A stretch of DNA of 64,000 bases from Fictibacillus phosphorivorans (GCF_001619875.1 NZ_LRFC01000008.1:62001-126000); one strand, 5' to 3'; positions 1-8,335 are shown, counted from the first letter of the stretch. The notes: generated by a model from the letters alone, not told the origin. Numbers and translations are program-made.

Positions 1-159
1 ATCGGATTCACTCTTATCACTATCAAAGCCCATTCCATAAGAAAGACCTGTACATCCGCCGCCTTTTACAGCCACCCGCAGAAATTGACTTTTGTCTTCT
101 TCTTCAGCTAGCATTTCTTTAATTCTGCTTGCTGCACTCTCTGTTATTTCAACGATCAT
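1..159 (-). CDS. yutM: HesB/IscA-family Fe-S assembly protein YutM, N-terminal part
   Basis: A-type iron-sulfur carrier or scaffold; only the first 53 codons lie in the window, so the gene is cut by the window edge. The N terminus is typical of the family (MIVEITESAASRIKEML), followed by a GGGCTGLSY stretch that carries the first conserved cluster-ligand cysteine. A ribosome site GGAG lies just upstream of the ATG at 159. It sits beside other yut genes for Fe-S and redox work (yuzB, yutJ, yutI), as in B. subtilis. The family identity is firm; the exact client proteins are not visible. Confidence 0.9.
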   Translation of the reverse strand, partial: MIVEITESAASRIKEMLAEEEDKSQFLRVAVKGGGCTGLSYGMGFDSDKSESD

Positions 160-237
160 TATTTTCACTCCTTCAATAAGGATCTATACGTATAGTATAA
201 CGGCTGCATAAGCTGCGCTCAACAAATCGGCTTTCGG

Positions 238-414
238 TCAATTCCCTTTTTGCTGCATTTCCATAATCTTATTATGTGTTTCATCAATTTTTCTACTATA
301 ATTTAAAACCATTGGATGATGGATTCCTAATGCATTTGCCGCCTGTATCATTTTATTGCGCAAAGTTTCTAGTTGTTCAATTTTTTCTAATCTCGCTGCT
401 GATGTGGCTTTCAT
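238..414 (-). CDS. Spo0E-like sporulation regulatory phosphatase
   Basis: Short (58 aa) Spo0E-family protein. Members dephosphorylate Spo0A~P and hold back entry into sporulation. The C-terminal half shows the family signature: HHPMVLNYSRKIDETHNKI, close to the usual helix-loop-helix with an S-x-x-x-D core. The frame is open upstream to 444, but the ATG at 414 is preceded by GTGGAG at good spacing, so that start is preferred. It is monocistronic between yutM and the divergent mqnE. The family call is strong; which response regulator it acts on is inferred from the family only. Confidence 0.8.
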   Translation of the reverse strand: MKATSAARLEKIEQLETLRNKMIQAANALGIHHPMVLNYSRKIDETHNKIMEMQQKGN

Positions 415-550
415 TTCCGTCACTCCACTTCTCGTTTTAAACAATTACCTACCTTTTATTTTACATTTTCTTCAATTAATAGACAATCATCATCGTAATA
501 AAAAACTACTTTTTTTAAAATTCCAAAGAAACGATCAAAAGCGGCTTCCC

Positions 551-579
551 TTGTCCTAATGTTTGATTAGGATTATAAT
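551..579 (+). promoter_or_regulatory. Predicted sigma-A promoter of mqnE
   Basis: TTGTCC (551-556) and TATAAT (574-579) are separated by 17 bp. This predicts a leader of about 145 nt before mqnE. ATGAGAATG immediately follows the -10 region and resembles the TGAGAAT motifs upstream of sufC, so iron-linked control is possible but unproven. Confidence 0.55.
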
Positions 580-729
580 GAGAATGCACTTAAAGCACAT
601 GTATTTCATTCTGATAATACATATCTATTCGTATAAAATGACTAAGGAGAGAGTGTCGATTTATGCTCTTTTCTTAAAAAATGTGTACATCATCCGAACA
701 TTTCATTTGAAAATTTAGGGGGATCAAAA

Positions 730-1827
730 ATGGCAAATATATTGACACTTGATACGCGCATGGCTGCAATTGCTGAAAAAGTCACTCATGGCGAGCGTTT
801 ATCAATTGAAGACGGTTTATATTTATATGAAACAAATGATCTATTAAGCGTTGCATCACTAGCGAATGAAGTAAATACTCGTAAGAATGGAGATCACGTT
901 TATTTCATTGAGAATCTATATATCAATCCAACAAACGTATGTGAAGCGACATGCAGCTTCTGTGGATTTAAACGCAAGCCTGGTGAAGAAGGCGCTTATA
1001 CCATGAACGATGAGCAGCTTCTGGATTATGTACAAAAACGCTGGAACGATAATATTCGGGAGTTTCATATTGTGGGGGGACACAACCATGAAGTACCGTT
1101 TGATTATTATTTAGATACGATACGTACGTTGAAAAAGCACTACCCGGAAGTTACGGTCAAAGCTTATACAGGAGCTGAAATTGAGTTCTTCTCCAGAATT
1201 TCTGGACTTTCTATGAAAGAAGTATTGGAAGAGCTTATTAAAGCAGGTTTAGATACGATGCCTGGCGGAGGTGCCGAGATCCTTACAGAGCGCTACCGCT
1301 TAAAGATGAGTCCTGATAAAGCTTCAACCGATCAATGGTTAGAGGCTCATGAAATTGCCCACGGATTAGGATTAAAAACTCATGCAACGATGTTATATGG
1401 TTCGATTGAAACGAAAGAAGAACGTTTGATTCATATGGATCGCCTGCGTCAGCTTCAGGATGCAACGAATGGCTTCATGGTATTCATTCCACTTGCAATG
1501 CAGCCGCGTACGCAATCAATGGGGCTTATGAGAAGAACTTCTGCATTTGACGATATGAGAACAATCGCAATCAGCCGTTTGATGCTTGATAACTTTGATC
1601 ACGTGAAAGCCTACTGGATCAACATAGGTGTTCAGCTTACTCAGATGGCATTAACGTTTGGATCTAGTGACATCCATGGAACATTAATCGAAGAGCGCAT
1701 CTCACACGCAGTTGGCGCACTAACTTCATCAGGAATCACTCGAAAAGAACTTGTCCACTTAATTAAAACGGCAAACAAAGTTCCGGTTGAACGAGATACG
1801 TTTTATAACATTATTCAAAAATACTAA
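730..1827 (+). CDS. mqnE: Aminofutalosine synthase MqnE (radical SAM)
   Basis: Radical SAM enzyme of the futalosine route to menaquinone; the family joins the chorismate-derived enolpyruvyl benzoate to adenosine to give aminofutalosine. The cluster motif CxxxCxxC is at Cys71, Cys75 and Cys78, followed by the KPGEEGAY and PGGGAEI signatures that separate MqnE from MqnC and CofH. Length (365 aa) is normal. The start ATG is preceded by AGGGGGATC. The gene is alone between a predicted promoter and a strong terminator, and no other mqn gene is in the window. Many Bacilli make menaquinone by the men route, so whether the futalosine pathway is complete here cannot be judged. Confidence 0.88.
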   Translation: MANILTLDTRMAAIAEKVTHGERLSIEDGLYLYETNDLLSVASLANEVNTRKNGDHVYFIENLYINPTNVCEATCSFCGFKRKPGEEGAYTMNDEQLLDYVQKRWNDNIREFHIVGGHNHEVPFDYYLDTIRTLKKHYPEVTVKAYTGAEIEFFSRISGLSMKEVLEELIKAGLDTMPGGGAEILTERYRLKMSPDKASTDQWLEAHEIAHGLGLKTHATMLYGSIETKEERLIHMDRLRQLQDATNGFMVFIPLAMQPRTQSMGLMRRTSAFDDMRTIAISRLMLDNFDHVKAYWINIGVQLTQMALTFGSSDIHGTLIEERISHAVGALTSSGITRKELVHLIKTANKVPVERDTFYNIIQKY

Positions 1828-1857
1828 AAAAGTGGAGGCACCTTGCCTCCACTTTTT
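1827..1857 (+). terminator. Intrinsic terminator of mqnE
   Basis: A 14-bp perfect inverted repeat (AAAAAGTGGAGGCA with its complement) around a 3-nt loop ends in a T run, directly after the mqnE stop codon. Confidence 0.9.
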
Positions 1858-1984
1858 AATATCCATTACTTGATCCATTTCACTACTTCGTTTATATTTT
1901 GCCGAACTTTCGGACGTGGTTCATTTACTCTGTAACCGAAACCATAACAGCTATTTTAAAGTTTCCTCCTTCTAATACCCCACA

Positions 1985-2020
1985 ACTAAAAAAGAAAGCA
2001 TTTCTGCTTTCTTTTTTAGT
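1985..2020 (-). terminator. Intrinsic terminator of the dapF transcript
   Basis: A perfect 16-bp inverted repeat (ACTAAAAAAGAAAGCA and complement) with a 4-nt loop lies just downstream of dapF. The A and T tracts on both sides would let it act on either strand. Confidence 0.85.
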
Positions 2021-2047
2021 AATTTCAGGCTGAGATGCCTGCACGAT

Positions 2048-2914
2048 TTACTTATTATTATGATACTCACCAGTACAGATTATTTCCGCTGGACCGGTCA
2101 TCCAAACCTCTCCATTATCTTTCCAATTAATGATAAGATCACCGCCGGCTAAATGAACGGTAATATCCGTATTTCTTTCTGCCATTTCATTTAGGATTGC
2201 AGCTACAGCTGCTGCACATGCTCCTGTACCGCAAGCTTGAGTAATACCTGAACCTCTTTCCCAAACTCTAAAGTGCATTTCACTTTTTGAGACAACTTCA
2301 ACAAACTCTGCGTTTACCCAATCTGGAAACATAGGGTCTTTTTCAATTATCGGTCCTAGTGAATGCAGGGGCGCTTCTGTAATGTTATCCACAAAAAAAA
2401 CAGCATGAGGATTTCCCATAGATACAGCAGTCATATTTAAGGAAGTTCCATTGAAAGTTACTGACTCATTTATCACTTGATCAAGATTGTTAAATCCATT
2501 CACTGGGACTTTTTGAGGTTGAAGAATCGGATTCCCCATATTAACGGTAACCAGTGATACTTTATCATTGTGATCCGTTGTTACCTTAGCAGTTACTAAT
2601 CCACCAAGAGTTTCAATCTGAAATTGTGTTTCGCTTACTAGTGCGTGTTCGTACGCATATTTAGCGACACAGCGAAGTCCATTGCCACAATTCTTGGCTT
2701 CTGAACCATCATTGTTAAAAATCCGCATCTTAACGGGTGCCACATCACTCGGACAGATTAAGATCATACCATCTGATCCAATTCCTGTGTATGGATTTGA
2801 AACATCTACTGCTAATTGAGGCATATCAGCTTCAGCGATTGTTTCTTTAAACATATTAACGTAAATGTAATTATTGCCTAGTCCATGCATTTTCGTAAAT
2901 TTCAAAGTGTTCAT
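2048..2914 (-). CDS. dapF: Diaminopimelate epimerase DapF
   Basis: Converts LL- to meso-diaminopimelate for lysine and peptidoglycan synthesis. The two catalytic cysteines of the cofactor-independent epimerase are present: Cys76 in NCGNGLRC and Cys228 in QACGTGACA. Length (288 aa) is standard. It lies 18 bp downstream of an 80-aa zinc-ribbon-like ORF on the same strand, suggesting one transcript. AAGGAG is 14 bases before the ATG, a longish spacing. In B. subtilis the same gene (yutL) neighbours yutM and the yutK transporter, matching the order here. Confidence 0.95.
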   Translation of the reverse strand: MNTLKFTKMHGLGNNYIYVNMFKETIAEADMPQLAVDVSNPYTGIGSDGMILICPSDVAPVKMRIFNNDGSEAKNCGNGLRCVAKYAYEHALVSETQFQIETLGGLVTAKVTTDHNDKVSLVTVNMGNPILQPQKVPVNGFNNLDQVINESVTFNGTSLNMTAVSMGNPHAVFFVDNITEAPLHSLGPIIEKDPMFPDWVNAEFVEVVSKSEMHFRVWERGSGITQACGTGACAAAVAAILNEMAERNTDITVHLAGGDLIINWKDNGEVWMTGPAEIICTGEYHNNK

Positions 2915-2932
2915 AATCTATAACTATGCTCC

Positions 2933-3175
2933 TTATGATTGCCCTCTTAATTTTTCATCTGTATAAAAATAATCATCGTCCGCATTTAAAATAGTGATTT
3001 TGCCATGACAGCACGGCATGATTAAAATCTGTTTAATAGCTTCTTTAGCGAGATTCATCTGTTCTTCTTTAAAAGAAGTTAGCACGTTATCTTTTTTACA
3101 GAATGGACACTCCGAAATATAGATATCATTCATCATTCTTTCATACGGCCATGTATATTCAAACGTTAATTTCAT
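2933..3175 (-). CDS. Small cysteine-rich protein of unknown function
   Basis: 80-aa protein not recognised. It carries CPFC (Cys23, Cys26) and CCH (Cys55, Cys56, His57), a spacing that could hold a zinc ion. There is no signal peptide or membrane segment, so it is probably cytoplasmic. GAGG lies 10 bases before the ATG, and the stop is 18 bp before dapF, so the two are probably cotranscribed. It is divergent from ribU. That it is a real gene is supported by the start signal and the operon position; the function is open. Confidence 0.7.
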   Translation of the reverse strand: MKLTFEYTWPYERMMNDIYISECPFCKKDNVLTSFKEEQMNLAKEAIKQILIMPCCHGKITILNADDDYFYTDEKLRGQS

Positions 3176-3219
3176 GTGAGTTCATCCTCTATTTGGAAGG
3201 TATGGTTGTTGCATATTCG

Positions 3220-3248
3220 TTCACAACTTACATTTTTTAAAGTATAAT
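3220..3248 (+). promoter_or_regulatory. Predicted sigma-A promoter of the ribU leader
   Basis: TTCACA (3220-3225) and TATAAT (3243-3248) with a 17-bp spacer lie just upstream of the FMN riboswitch. Confidence 0.65.
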
Positions 3249-3278
3249 AGGTGAAGTAACAAAATACAATAGCGATCC

Positions 3279-3459
3279 ATCTTCGGGGCAGGGTGAAATT
3301 CCCGACCGGCGGTAATTGAAGATTCCCTCTTCATCAGCCCGTGAGCGATTTGGAAAATGCCAAAACAACCGTTCTGGCTAAGGCATCAATATGATGTCAC
3401 CATTTTGCTGATCTGGTGTAACTCCAGAGCCGACAGTATAGTCTGGATGGGAGAAGATG
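3279..3459 (+). promoter_or_regulatory. FMN riboswitch (RFN element)
   Basis: Hallmark blocks are in order: CTTCGGGGCAGGGTGAAATT, CCCGACCGGCGGT, CATCAGCCCGTGAGC, CCGACAGTATAGTCTGGATG and GGGAGAAGATG. The aptamer precedes a terminator and ribU, so high FMN should stop transcription into the riboflavin transporter gene. The hairpin between the conserved blocks (GCCAAAACAACCGTTCTGGC) is the variable arm. Confidence 0.95.
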
Positions 3460-3554
3460 TTGGTACAGCGGTTCATGTAATGAGCCTTTGTTTTAGTGCG
3501 CATTTTACTATTTTTGTAAATGCTTCTTCTACATGCTGTTTATCATACAACCTC

Positions 3555-3586
3555 CCTTAGTCCGTTCTTTTGACTAAGGTTTTTTT
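3555..3586 (+). terminator. Riboswitch-controlled terminator before ribU
   Basis: CCTTAGTC and GACTAAGG form an 8-bp stem followed by seven T residues, between the RFN aptamer and ribU. This is the expected expression platform. Confidence 0.85.
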
Positions 3587-3652
3587 GTGTGAAACAGGCT
3601 GTACTGCATTCGAAATCATGAGATGGCGCAAGACAAAAGAGGAGAGATTTCA

Positions 3653-4231
3653 ATGCAAAAGGGAAAAATCAAACAAATGGTAGCGGTATCGATGCTCAGT
3701 ACGATTGCATATGTACTGATGATGCTCGACTTTCCGTTTCCAGGACTGCCTCCGTTTCTAAAAATTGATTTTAGTGAGGTGCCTGCACTGCTAGCTGCCA
3801 TCATTTTCGGACCTGCAGCAGGAGTAATGGTTGAGGCAATTAAAAATGTACTTCATTACGGAATTGTAGGAAGTTTTACTGGTGTACCCGTTGGTCAATT
3901 AGCAAACTTTATTGCCGGGATCCTTTTCATTCTTCCAGTATCCTACTTATTCCGCAAAAAGCATACAGTTAAACGTCTTTCAACAGGCTTAATACTAGGA
4001 ACGGTTTTAATGACTTTTATGATGGGATTACTCAACTATTTGATCATATTACCTGCATATACGTGGTTTCTAGGTGCCGACCCGATGTCTAGCCAAATGA
4101 TGCTGGATCTTATCTTGAAAGGTATTACACCGTTTAACTTGATAAAAGGAACGATTATTACATTGCTGTTCTTGGCACTTTATAATCGAATGCAGCCTTG
4201 GGTAATGAAACAGATTGCTCAGCAGGCTTAA
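3653..4231 (+). CDS. ribU: Riboflavin ECF transporter S component RibU
   Basis: Membrane substrate-binding subunit for riboflavin uptake; it works with the shared ECF energizing module (EcfT and two ATPases, not in this window). About six hydrophobic segments are visible and the N-terminal motif DFPFPGLPPFLKIDFSEVPAL is typical of RibU. The frame opens at 3623, but the ATG at 3653 follows AGGAGAG at normal distance and gives the usual length of 192 aa. The upstream FMN riboswitch independently supports the substrate assignment. Confidence 0.93.
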   Translation: MQKGKIKQMVAVSMLSTIAYVLMMLDFPFPGLPPFLKIDFSEVPALLAAIIFGPAAGVMVEAIKNVLHYGIVGSFTGVPVGQLANFIAGILFILPVSYLFRKKHTVKRLSTGLILGTVLMTFMMGLLNYLIILPAYTWFLGADPMSSQMMLDLILKGITPFNLIKGTIITLLFLALYNRMQPWVMKQIAQQA

Positions 4232-4312
4232 ATAGATGCAATAAACCGCAGCGGGAAAATTCCTGCTGCGGTTTTTCTGTTCGATCATTAGTTTTTATCA
4301 AAATGTAAGCAG

Positions 4313-4378
4313 ACTCGCGGAAATATCATGAAAACTCGCGGGATTATGGGTTAAACTCGCGGAATTCCTTTCTCGCGG
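4313..4378. repeat. Short intergenic tandem array with CTCGCGG motif
   Basis: CTCGCGG recurs four times, starting at 4314, 4335, 4356 and 4372 (spacings 21, 21 and 16 bp), between ribU and the converging nucleoside transporter gene. The sequence between the motifs is AT-rich and poorly conserved. Confidence 0.75.
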
Positions 4379-4411
4379 GATTAACCTAATTCAGAACTAT
4401 ATAAAAACAAA

Positions 4412-4447
4412 AAAAAGACACCCAAGCCTTCGCTTGAGCATCTTTTT
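4412..4447 (-). terminator. Intrinsic terminator of the nucleoside transporter gene
   Basis: On the minus strand AAGATGCTCAAGC pairs with GCTTGGGTGTCTT (some G-U pairs) around GAAG and is followed by a T run. Confidence 0.8.
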
Positions 4448-4456
4448 AAACCATCC

Positions 4457-5671
4457 TTAAAGAATAAACATACCTGCGATTGCACCGCTTAGTAAGTTTG
4501 CAATTGTAGCTGCGATTACTGCACGCATTCCAAGTCTTGCGATGTCTGGACGACGGCTAGGCGCCATTGCACCAAGACCACCTAAAAGGATCGCGATTGA
4601 TGAAAGGTTTGCGAATCCGCATAGTGCAAAGCTGACAACTGCAACCGTTTTTGGCATTAAGTCAGGAATTTGCGGTGCGAATGAAGAGTATGCAACGAAC
4701 TCATTCAATACAATTTTTTGACCAATAAAAGTACCGGCTTTCACTGCTTCTTCCCAAGGCACACCAATTACGAATGCGATCGGAGCGAAAATGTAACCTA
4801 AAATTTGTTGAAGTGTGATCTCATAGCCGAACCATCCACCGATACCGCTAAGGATCCCATTAACTAGAGCGATAAGAGCGATGAAAGCAAGTAGCATTGC
4901 TCCAACGTTTAACGCGATTTGAAGTCCGTCTCCAGCACCTTTTGCTGCAGCGTCGATTACGTTTACTGTATCTTTGTCACGCTCTAGTTTGATCTCACCC
5001 ATTGTTTCAGGCTCTTCTGTTTCAGGAACAATGATTTTAGCAATTGCAAGTCCTGCAGGAGCACACATAAAGCTTGCTGCAATCAAATACTCTAGAGGTA
5101 CACCTAATAGGTAGTAACCAATTAATACAGAACCTGCTACCGATGCAAGTCCACCGACCATTACTGCGAAAAGCTCCGATTGTGTTAAACGATTCATATA
5201 TGGACGAATTACAAGAGGTGCTTCAGTTTGACCTAAGAAAATGTTTGCTGTAGCACTCATAGATTCTGCTTTACTCGTCTTAAGTAGCTTGGATAATGCT
5301 CCACCTAAAATTCTTACTACCCATTGCATGATTCCAAGATAGTAAAGAACAGAGATTAATGAAGAGAAGAAAATGATTACTGTTAAAACTTGAAAAGCAA
5401 AAATAAATCCTTTTCCTTCTTCAGGAATCATACTTCCAAACAAGAAAGTAATCCCTTCGTTTGCATAAGAAACAACGTTAGAAACTTTTTCAGAAACGCC
5501 TTGCAAAGCTTTCTTACCCGCATCCCATTTTAATACGATCAATGCGAAGGCAACTTGAATCGCAAGAGCACCTAGTACTGTTCGCCAGTTAATCGCTTTC
5601 TTATTTTGAGAAAGCAAGAATGCGATTACAAGAAGAACCAGCATACCGCCTAATCCCCATAAAATTTGCAT
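4457..5671 (-). CDS. CNT-family nucleoside transporter (NupC/YutK-like)
   Basis: Cation-coupled concentrative nucleoside transporter of the inner membrane, 404 aa, the usual size. Family motifs include NIFLGQTEAPLVI, GGLASVAGSVL, a C-terminal NEFVAYSSF and CGFANLSSIAI. About ten hydrophobic segments are visible. It is a single-gene unit with its own terminator. A near-consensus CcpA site lies upstream, consistent with carbon-source control. It corresponds in position to B. subtilis yutK. The exact nucleoside range is not readable from sequence. Confidence 0.9.
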   Translation of the reverse strand: MQILWGLGGMLVLLVIAFLLSQNKKAINWRTVLGALAIQVAFALIVLKWDAGKKALQGVSEKVSNVVSYANEGITFLFGSMIPEEGKGFIFAFQVLTVIIFFSSLISVLYYLGIMQWVVRILGGALSKLLKTSKAESMSATANIFLGQTEAPLVIRPYMNRLTQSELFAVMVGGLASVAGSVLIGYYLLGVPLEYLIAASFMCAPAGLAIAKIIVPETEEPETMGEIKLERDKDTVNVIDAAAKGAGDGLQIALNVGAMLLAFIALIALVNGILSGIGGWFGYEITLQQILGYIFAPIAFVIGVPWEEAVKAGTFIGQKIVLNEFVAYSSFAPQIPDLMPKTVAVVSFALCGFANLSSIAILLGGLGAMAPSRRPDIARLGMRAVIAATIANLLSGAIAGMFIL

Positions 5672-5696
5672 AAGTACACCCCTTTTGTAATTTAGA

Positions 5697-5710
5697 AGAA
5701 AACGCTTTCT
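5697..5710 (-). promoter_or_regulatory. Candidate CcpA operator (cre) upstream of the nucleoside transporter
   Basis: AGAAAACGCTTTCT is a near palindrome that matches the cre core AACGCTTTC and deviates only at the outer bases. It lies 26-39 bp upstream of the start codon. Confidence 0.5.
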
Positions 5711-5844
5711 TTTTTCACACGTTAGTTGTCAGACATCGAATGACTGACCCTTTTCTAATGTAACAAATTTCGACAAAAATGCAATCGTTTTTAATAAATT
5801 TCATGCTAGATATTTTTCCCAATGAATCGTTACTTATCCAAATA

Positions 5845-5880
5845 AAAAACAGCTATCTCTTTTTTAAGAGAAGCTGCTTT
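5845..5880 (-). terminator. Intrinsic terminator of yuzB
   Basis: On the minus strand AGCAGCTTCTCTT and AAGAGATAGCTGTT pair around an A-rich loop, then a T run, directly after the yuzB stop codon. Confidence 0.8.
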
Positions 5881-6117
5881 TTAGAACATTTCATTTTCTT
5901 CTATATGATTGTAGATATTTTTAACAAGTTCATCTGATGTTTCGCCGTGCACAATATCTCCGTTCACGAGAGCAAAAAGCGATTTGGCACAGTGTCCGCA
6001 GTAACCTAGACATCCATACTCAATTACATCAAGATCATAGTCTTTCTCGAGTTCTTCGAGCGCTTTTTGTGCACCGCTTGCTAAATTACTTACACAAAAC
6101 TCTATAATCGGTCTCAT
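5881..6117 (-). CDS. yuzB: YuzB family protein (DUF1450)
   Basis: 78-aa conserved Bacilli protein with a thioredoxin-like small-domain look. Cysteines occur early (FCVSN) and in the pattern [10 protein letters not shown], which resembles [2Fe-2S] thioredoxin-like ferredoxins, though metal binding has not been shown here. The frame opens with GTG at 6129, but the ATG at 6117 follows GAGGTG at better spacing and gives the usual length. It lies divergent from yutJ, the same arrangement of neighbours as in B. subtilis. Role unknown; a redox or Fe-S function is inferred from the cysteines and the neighbours. Confidence 0.85.
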   Translation of the reverse strand: MRPIIEFCVSNLASGAQKALEELEKDYDLDVIEYGCLGYCGHCAKSLFALVNGDIVHGETSDELVKNIYNHIEENEMF

Positions 6118-6353
6118 TTTTTCTTTCACCTCTTGATGAATTCATCCTAACTCTTTCTTGTGAGCTAGTCAATGTAAACACTCATTCTTCCTGTGTTTTT
6201 TCCATAAAAGGTTGTGAATTTGTTGCAAAGTGCTATACTTAAACATGTCAAAAACGTGAAATCGTTTACTTATTTCGAGTTAAGGATATTTACTTATATA
6301 AAGCAATACAAAAACAGATATGAATTGTCTTGAAAGAAAAGGGGAAATGACAA

Positions 6354-7418
6354 ATGAAACACCTCGTTTTACTTGGCGGAGGATATGGAAATATGCGTGT
6401 GTTGAAGAGACTTCTTAATTCCTCAGACCTCCCTGAAAATATTCAGCTTACGCTTATTGACCGTGTACCTTATCATTGTTTGAAAACCGAATATTATGCA
6501 CTGGCTGCAGGAACCATTTCAGATCATCATGTTCGCGTAACGTTCCCTGATCACCCACGCTTAAACATTAAATACGGTGAAGTTACTGAGATTGATGTTA
6601 AAGAAAAGAAAGTACTGTTAAAAGATCAAGATGCTGTTTCGTATGATGACTTAGTCATTGGCCTTGGCTGTGAGGACAAGTATCATAATGTTCCAGGTGC
6701 AGACCAATATACACTAAGCATTCAGACCATTGATAAATCGCGTCATACTTATCAAGTACTGAATAACCTGCATGCAAACGCGGTTGTTGCCGTTGTAGGT
6801 GCCGGTCTTTCAGGTGTTGAACTTGCATCCGAGTTGCGCGAAAGCCGCCCTGATCTTACGATTAAGCTTTTCGATCGTGGTGACATGATTTTATCTGCGT
6901 ATAAGAAAAGATTAAGTAACTATGTACAAAACTGGTTTATTGAACATGGGGTTGAAGTCATTAACAACTCTAATGTTACAAAAGTAGAAGAAGGCGCATT
7001 GTATAATCACGATGAAAAAGTTGAATGCGACGCTATCGTTTGGACTGCAGGTATTCAGCCTAGCCGCATCGTACGTGATTTAGATGTTGAAAAAGACAGT
7101 CAAGGACGAGTGGTTCTAAGTGAGCATCATCACCTCCCTTCTGACGAAAATGTCTATGTAGTTGGAGATTGTGCAAGTCTTCCTTATGCACCTAGCGCAC
7201 AGTTAGCTGAGGAACAAGCCGAGCAGATCTCACAAGTTTTATTAGCAAGATGGAACGAACAGCCACTGCCAGAGATGAACGAGATTAAATTAAAAGGGGT
7301 TATGGGATCACTCGGTAAGAAGAGTGGTTTCGGTACGATGGGAAGTACAGCTCTTATCGGACGCGTACCTCGTTTATTAAAATCAGGAATTCTGTGGTTA
7401 TATAAATATCAAGTATAA
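6354..7418 (+). CDS. yutJ: Type II NADH dehydrogenase-like flavoprotein YutJ
   Basis: FAD/NAD(P)-dependent pyridine nucleotide-disulfide oxidoreductase of the NDH-2 group, 354 aa. The N-terminal FAD motif LGGGYGNM is at residues 7-14, the second nucleotide motif VGAGLSG at about 148-154, and the FAD-contact motif VVGDCAS near the C terminus. It is shorter than the respiratory Ndh (about 400 aa) and ends in a hydrophobic-amphipathic stretch (LLKSGILWLYKYQV) that could touch the membrane. The electron acceptor is unknown. The stop codon lies inside a perfect palindrome shared with the next, converging gene. Confidence 0.88.
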   Translation: MKHLVLLGGGYGNMRVLKRLLNSSDLPENIQLTLIDRVPYHCLKTEYYALAAGTISDHHVRVTFPDHPRLNIKYGEVTEIDVKEKKVLLKDQDAVSYDDLVIGLGCEDKYHNVPGADQYTLSIQTIDKSRHTYQVLNNLHANAVVAVVGAGLSGVELASELRESRPDLTIKLFDRGDMILSAYKKRLSNYVQNWFIEHGVEVINNSNVTKVEEGALYNHDEKVECDAIVWTAGIQPSRIVRDLDVEKDSQGRVVLSEHHHLPSDENVYVVGDCASLPYAPSAQLAEEQAEQISQVLLARWNEQPLPEMNEIKLKGVMGSLGKKSGFGTMGSTALIGRVPRLLKSGILWLYKYQV

Positions 7419-7456
7419 GAATAGCCCCATGCAGCTGCATGGGGCTATTCTTATAC
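7413..7456. terminator. Perfect 44-nt palindrome, bidirectional terminator
   Basis: The left arm GTATAAGAATAGCCCCATGCAG is followed at once by its exact complement, centred between 7434 and 7435. It contains the yutJ stop codon and touches the stop codon of the converging gene, so both transcripts would end in the same hairpin. U-rich tails are short. Confidence 0.75.
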
Positions 7457-7764
7457 TACCACCAATATGGTCGGAAACGGCGAATCCGGAAGAAAGGAAA
7501 ACCAAAAACTCCGAAACCAGGAAAGAACGGCCCAACAAAAATGATACGGCTATTTCGGTCAGCCGTCTCACCAGGCATAACCATATACATGTTATCTTGA
7601 TCGAAGCTATGCAGCTGACCATGATAAACATTTCCATCATTCATTTCGATCGTAACGTTCTGGCCCATGTACTTCAAACACAGATCATGATAATGATGGT
7701 GATGGTGTCCTGCAAATGAGGATGACTCATCTTTATGAGTTTTACCTTTTAAAGGGTTTAACAA
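7456..7764 (-). CDS. His-rich small protein of unknown function
   Basis: 102-aa protein, not recognised. Three parts are visible: a polar N terminus ending in a histidine run (GHHHHHYH, residues 19-26); a central segment of about 30 residues (VTIEMNDGNVYHGQLHSFD) that reads like one strand pair of an SH3/Sm-like barrel; and a C terminus rich in Phe, Arg, Pro and Trp. Translation most likely starts at TTG (7764), since AGGAGG lies nine bases upstream. The histidines suggest metal binding, and the aromatic-basic tail suggests binding to a surface; both are guesses. Confidence 0.7.
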   Translation of the reverse strand: MLNPLKGKTHKDESSSFAGHHHHHYHDLCLKYMGQNVTIEMNDGNVYHGQLHSFDQDNMYMVMPGETADRNSRIIFVGPFFPGFGVFGFPFFRIRRFRPYWW

Positions 7765-7853
7765 TACAATTTGCCTCCTTTTTTTCCATACATCATATTC
7801 TCATAAAGAAGACAAAGCATGTGTACAAAACCCAATATAAAAAAAATAGGCGC

Positions 7854-8177
7854 TTAACTTACAGCGCCATAACCGTTTTGTTCAATTTTGCTATAGATCG
7901 TCTTTAGATTAGGATTTCCTTCTGCAACAACTTCTCCGTCAATCACAACAACGGGATAAAACAGGTCTTCTTCAATAATCCTTACGGAGAATGCTTGGTC
8001 TGCTTCATTTCCCGGTTTTTCCATATCGATATATAGAACTTGAAAATCAGTGGTTGGAAATTTCCTGGAGATTGCCGCTTCTAGCCATTCAGCCGTTTCT
8101 TTAGCTGATGGTAGATGAACACAGCTGGCACATTTTTGTTCTGCGCCATATACTTTAATTATAAGTGAGTTACTCAT
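7854..8177 (-). CDS. yuzD: YuzD-family thioredoxin-like protein (DUF1462)
   Basis: 107-aa protein with a CxxC pair (Cys16 and Cys19 in KCASCV) after a first beta strand, and a FYPVVVIDGEVVAEGNP segment that matches the cis-proline region of a thioredoxin fold. GAGGTG precedes the ATG. It lies divergently next to yutI, the NifU-type gene, as in B. subtilis, which supports a thiol or Fe-S handling role. The actual partner is unknown. Confidence 0.85.
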   Translation of the reverse strand: MSNSLIIKVYGAEQKCASCVHLPSAKETAEWLEAAISRKFPTTDFQVLYIDMEKPGNEADQAFSVRIIEEDLFYPVVVIDGEVVAEGNPNLKTIYSKIEQNGYGAVS

Positions 8178-8335
8178 GAAGAATCACCTCAATGAATGCG
8201 CTTATTTGCTTTCATGATACCTTATTTTGTATAAAAGAAAAAGGCACAAATATCATGATGCTTGCTCATGGATTTTTTATTCCATATCCCGTATACTAAA
8301 GATAAGTTCTTTTTAAGAAAGGAGCCTTGATAGTT

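Noticed and set aside
3357-3560. 67-codon frame inside the ribU leader
   Set aside because: It lies within the FMN riboswitch aptamer and terminator.
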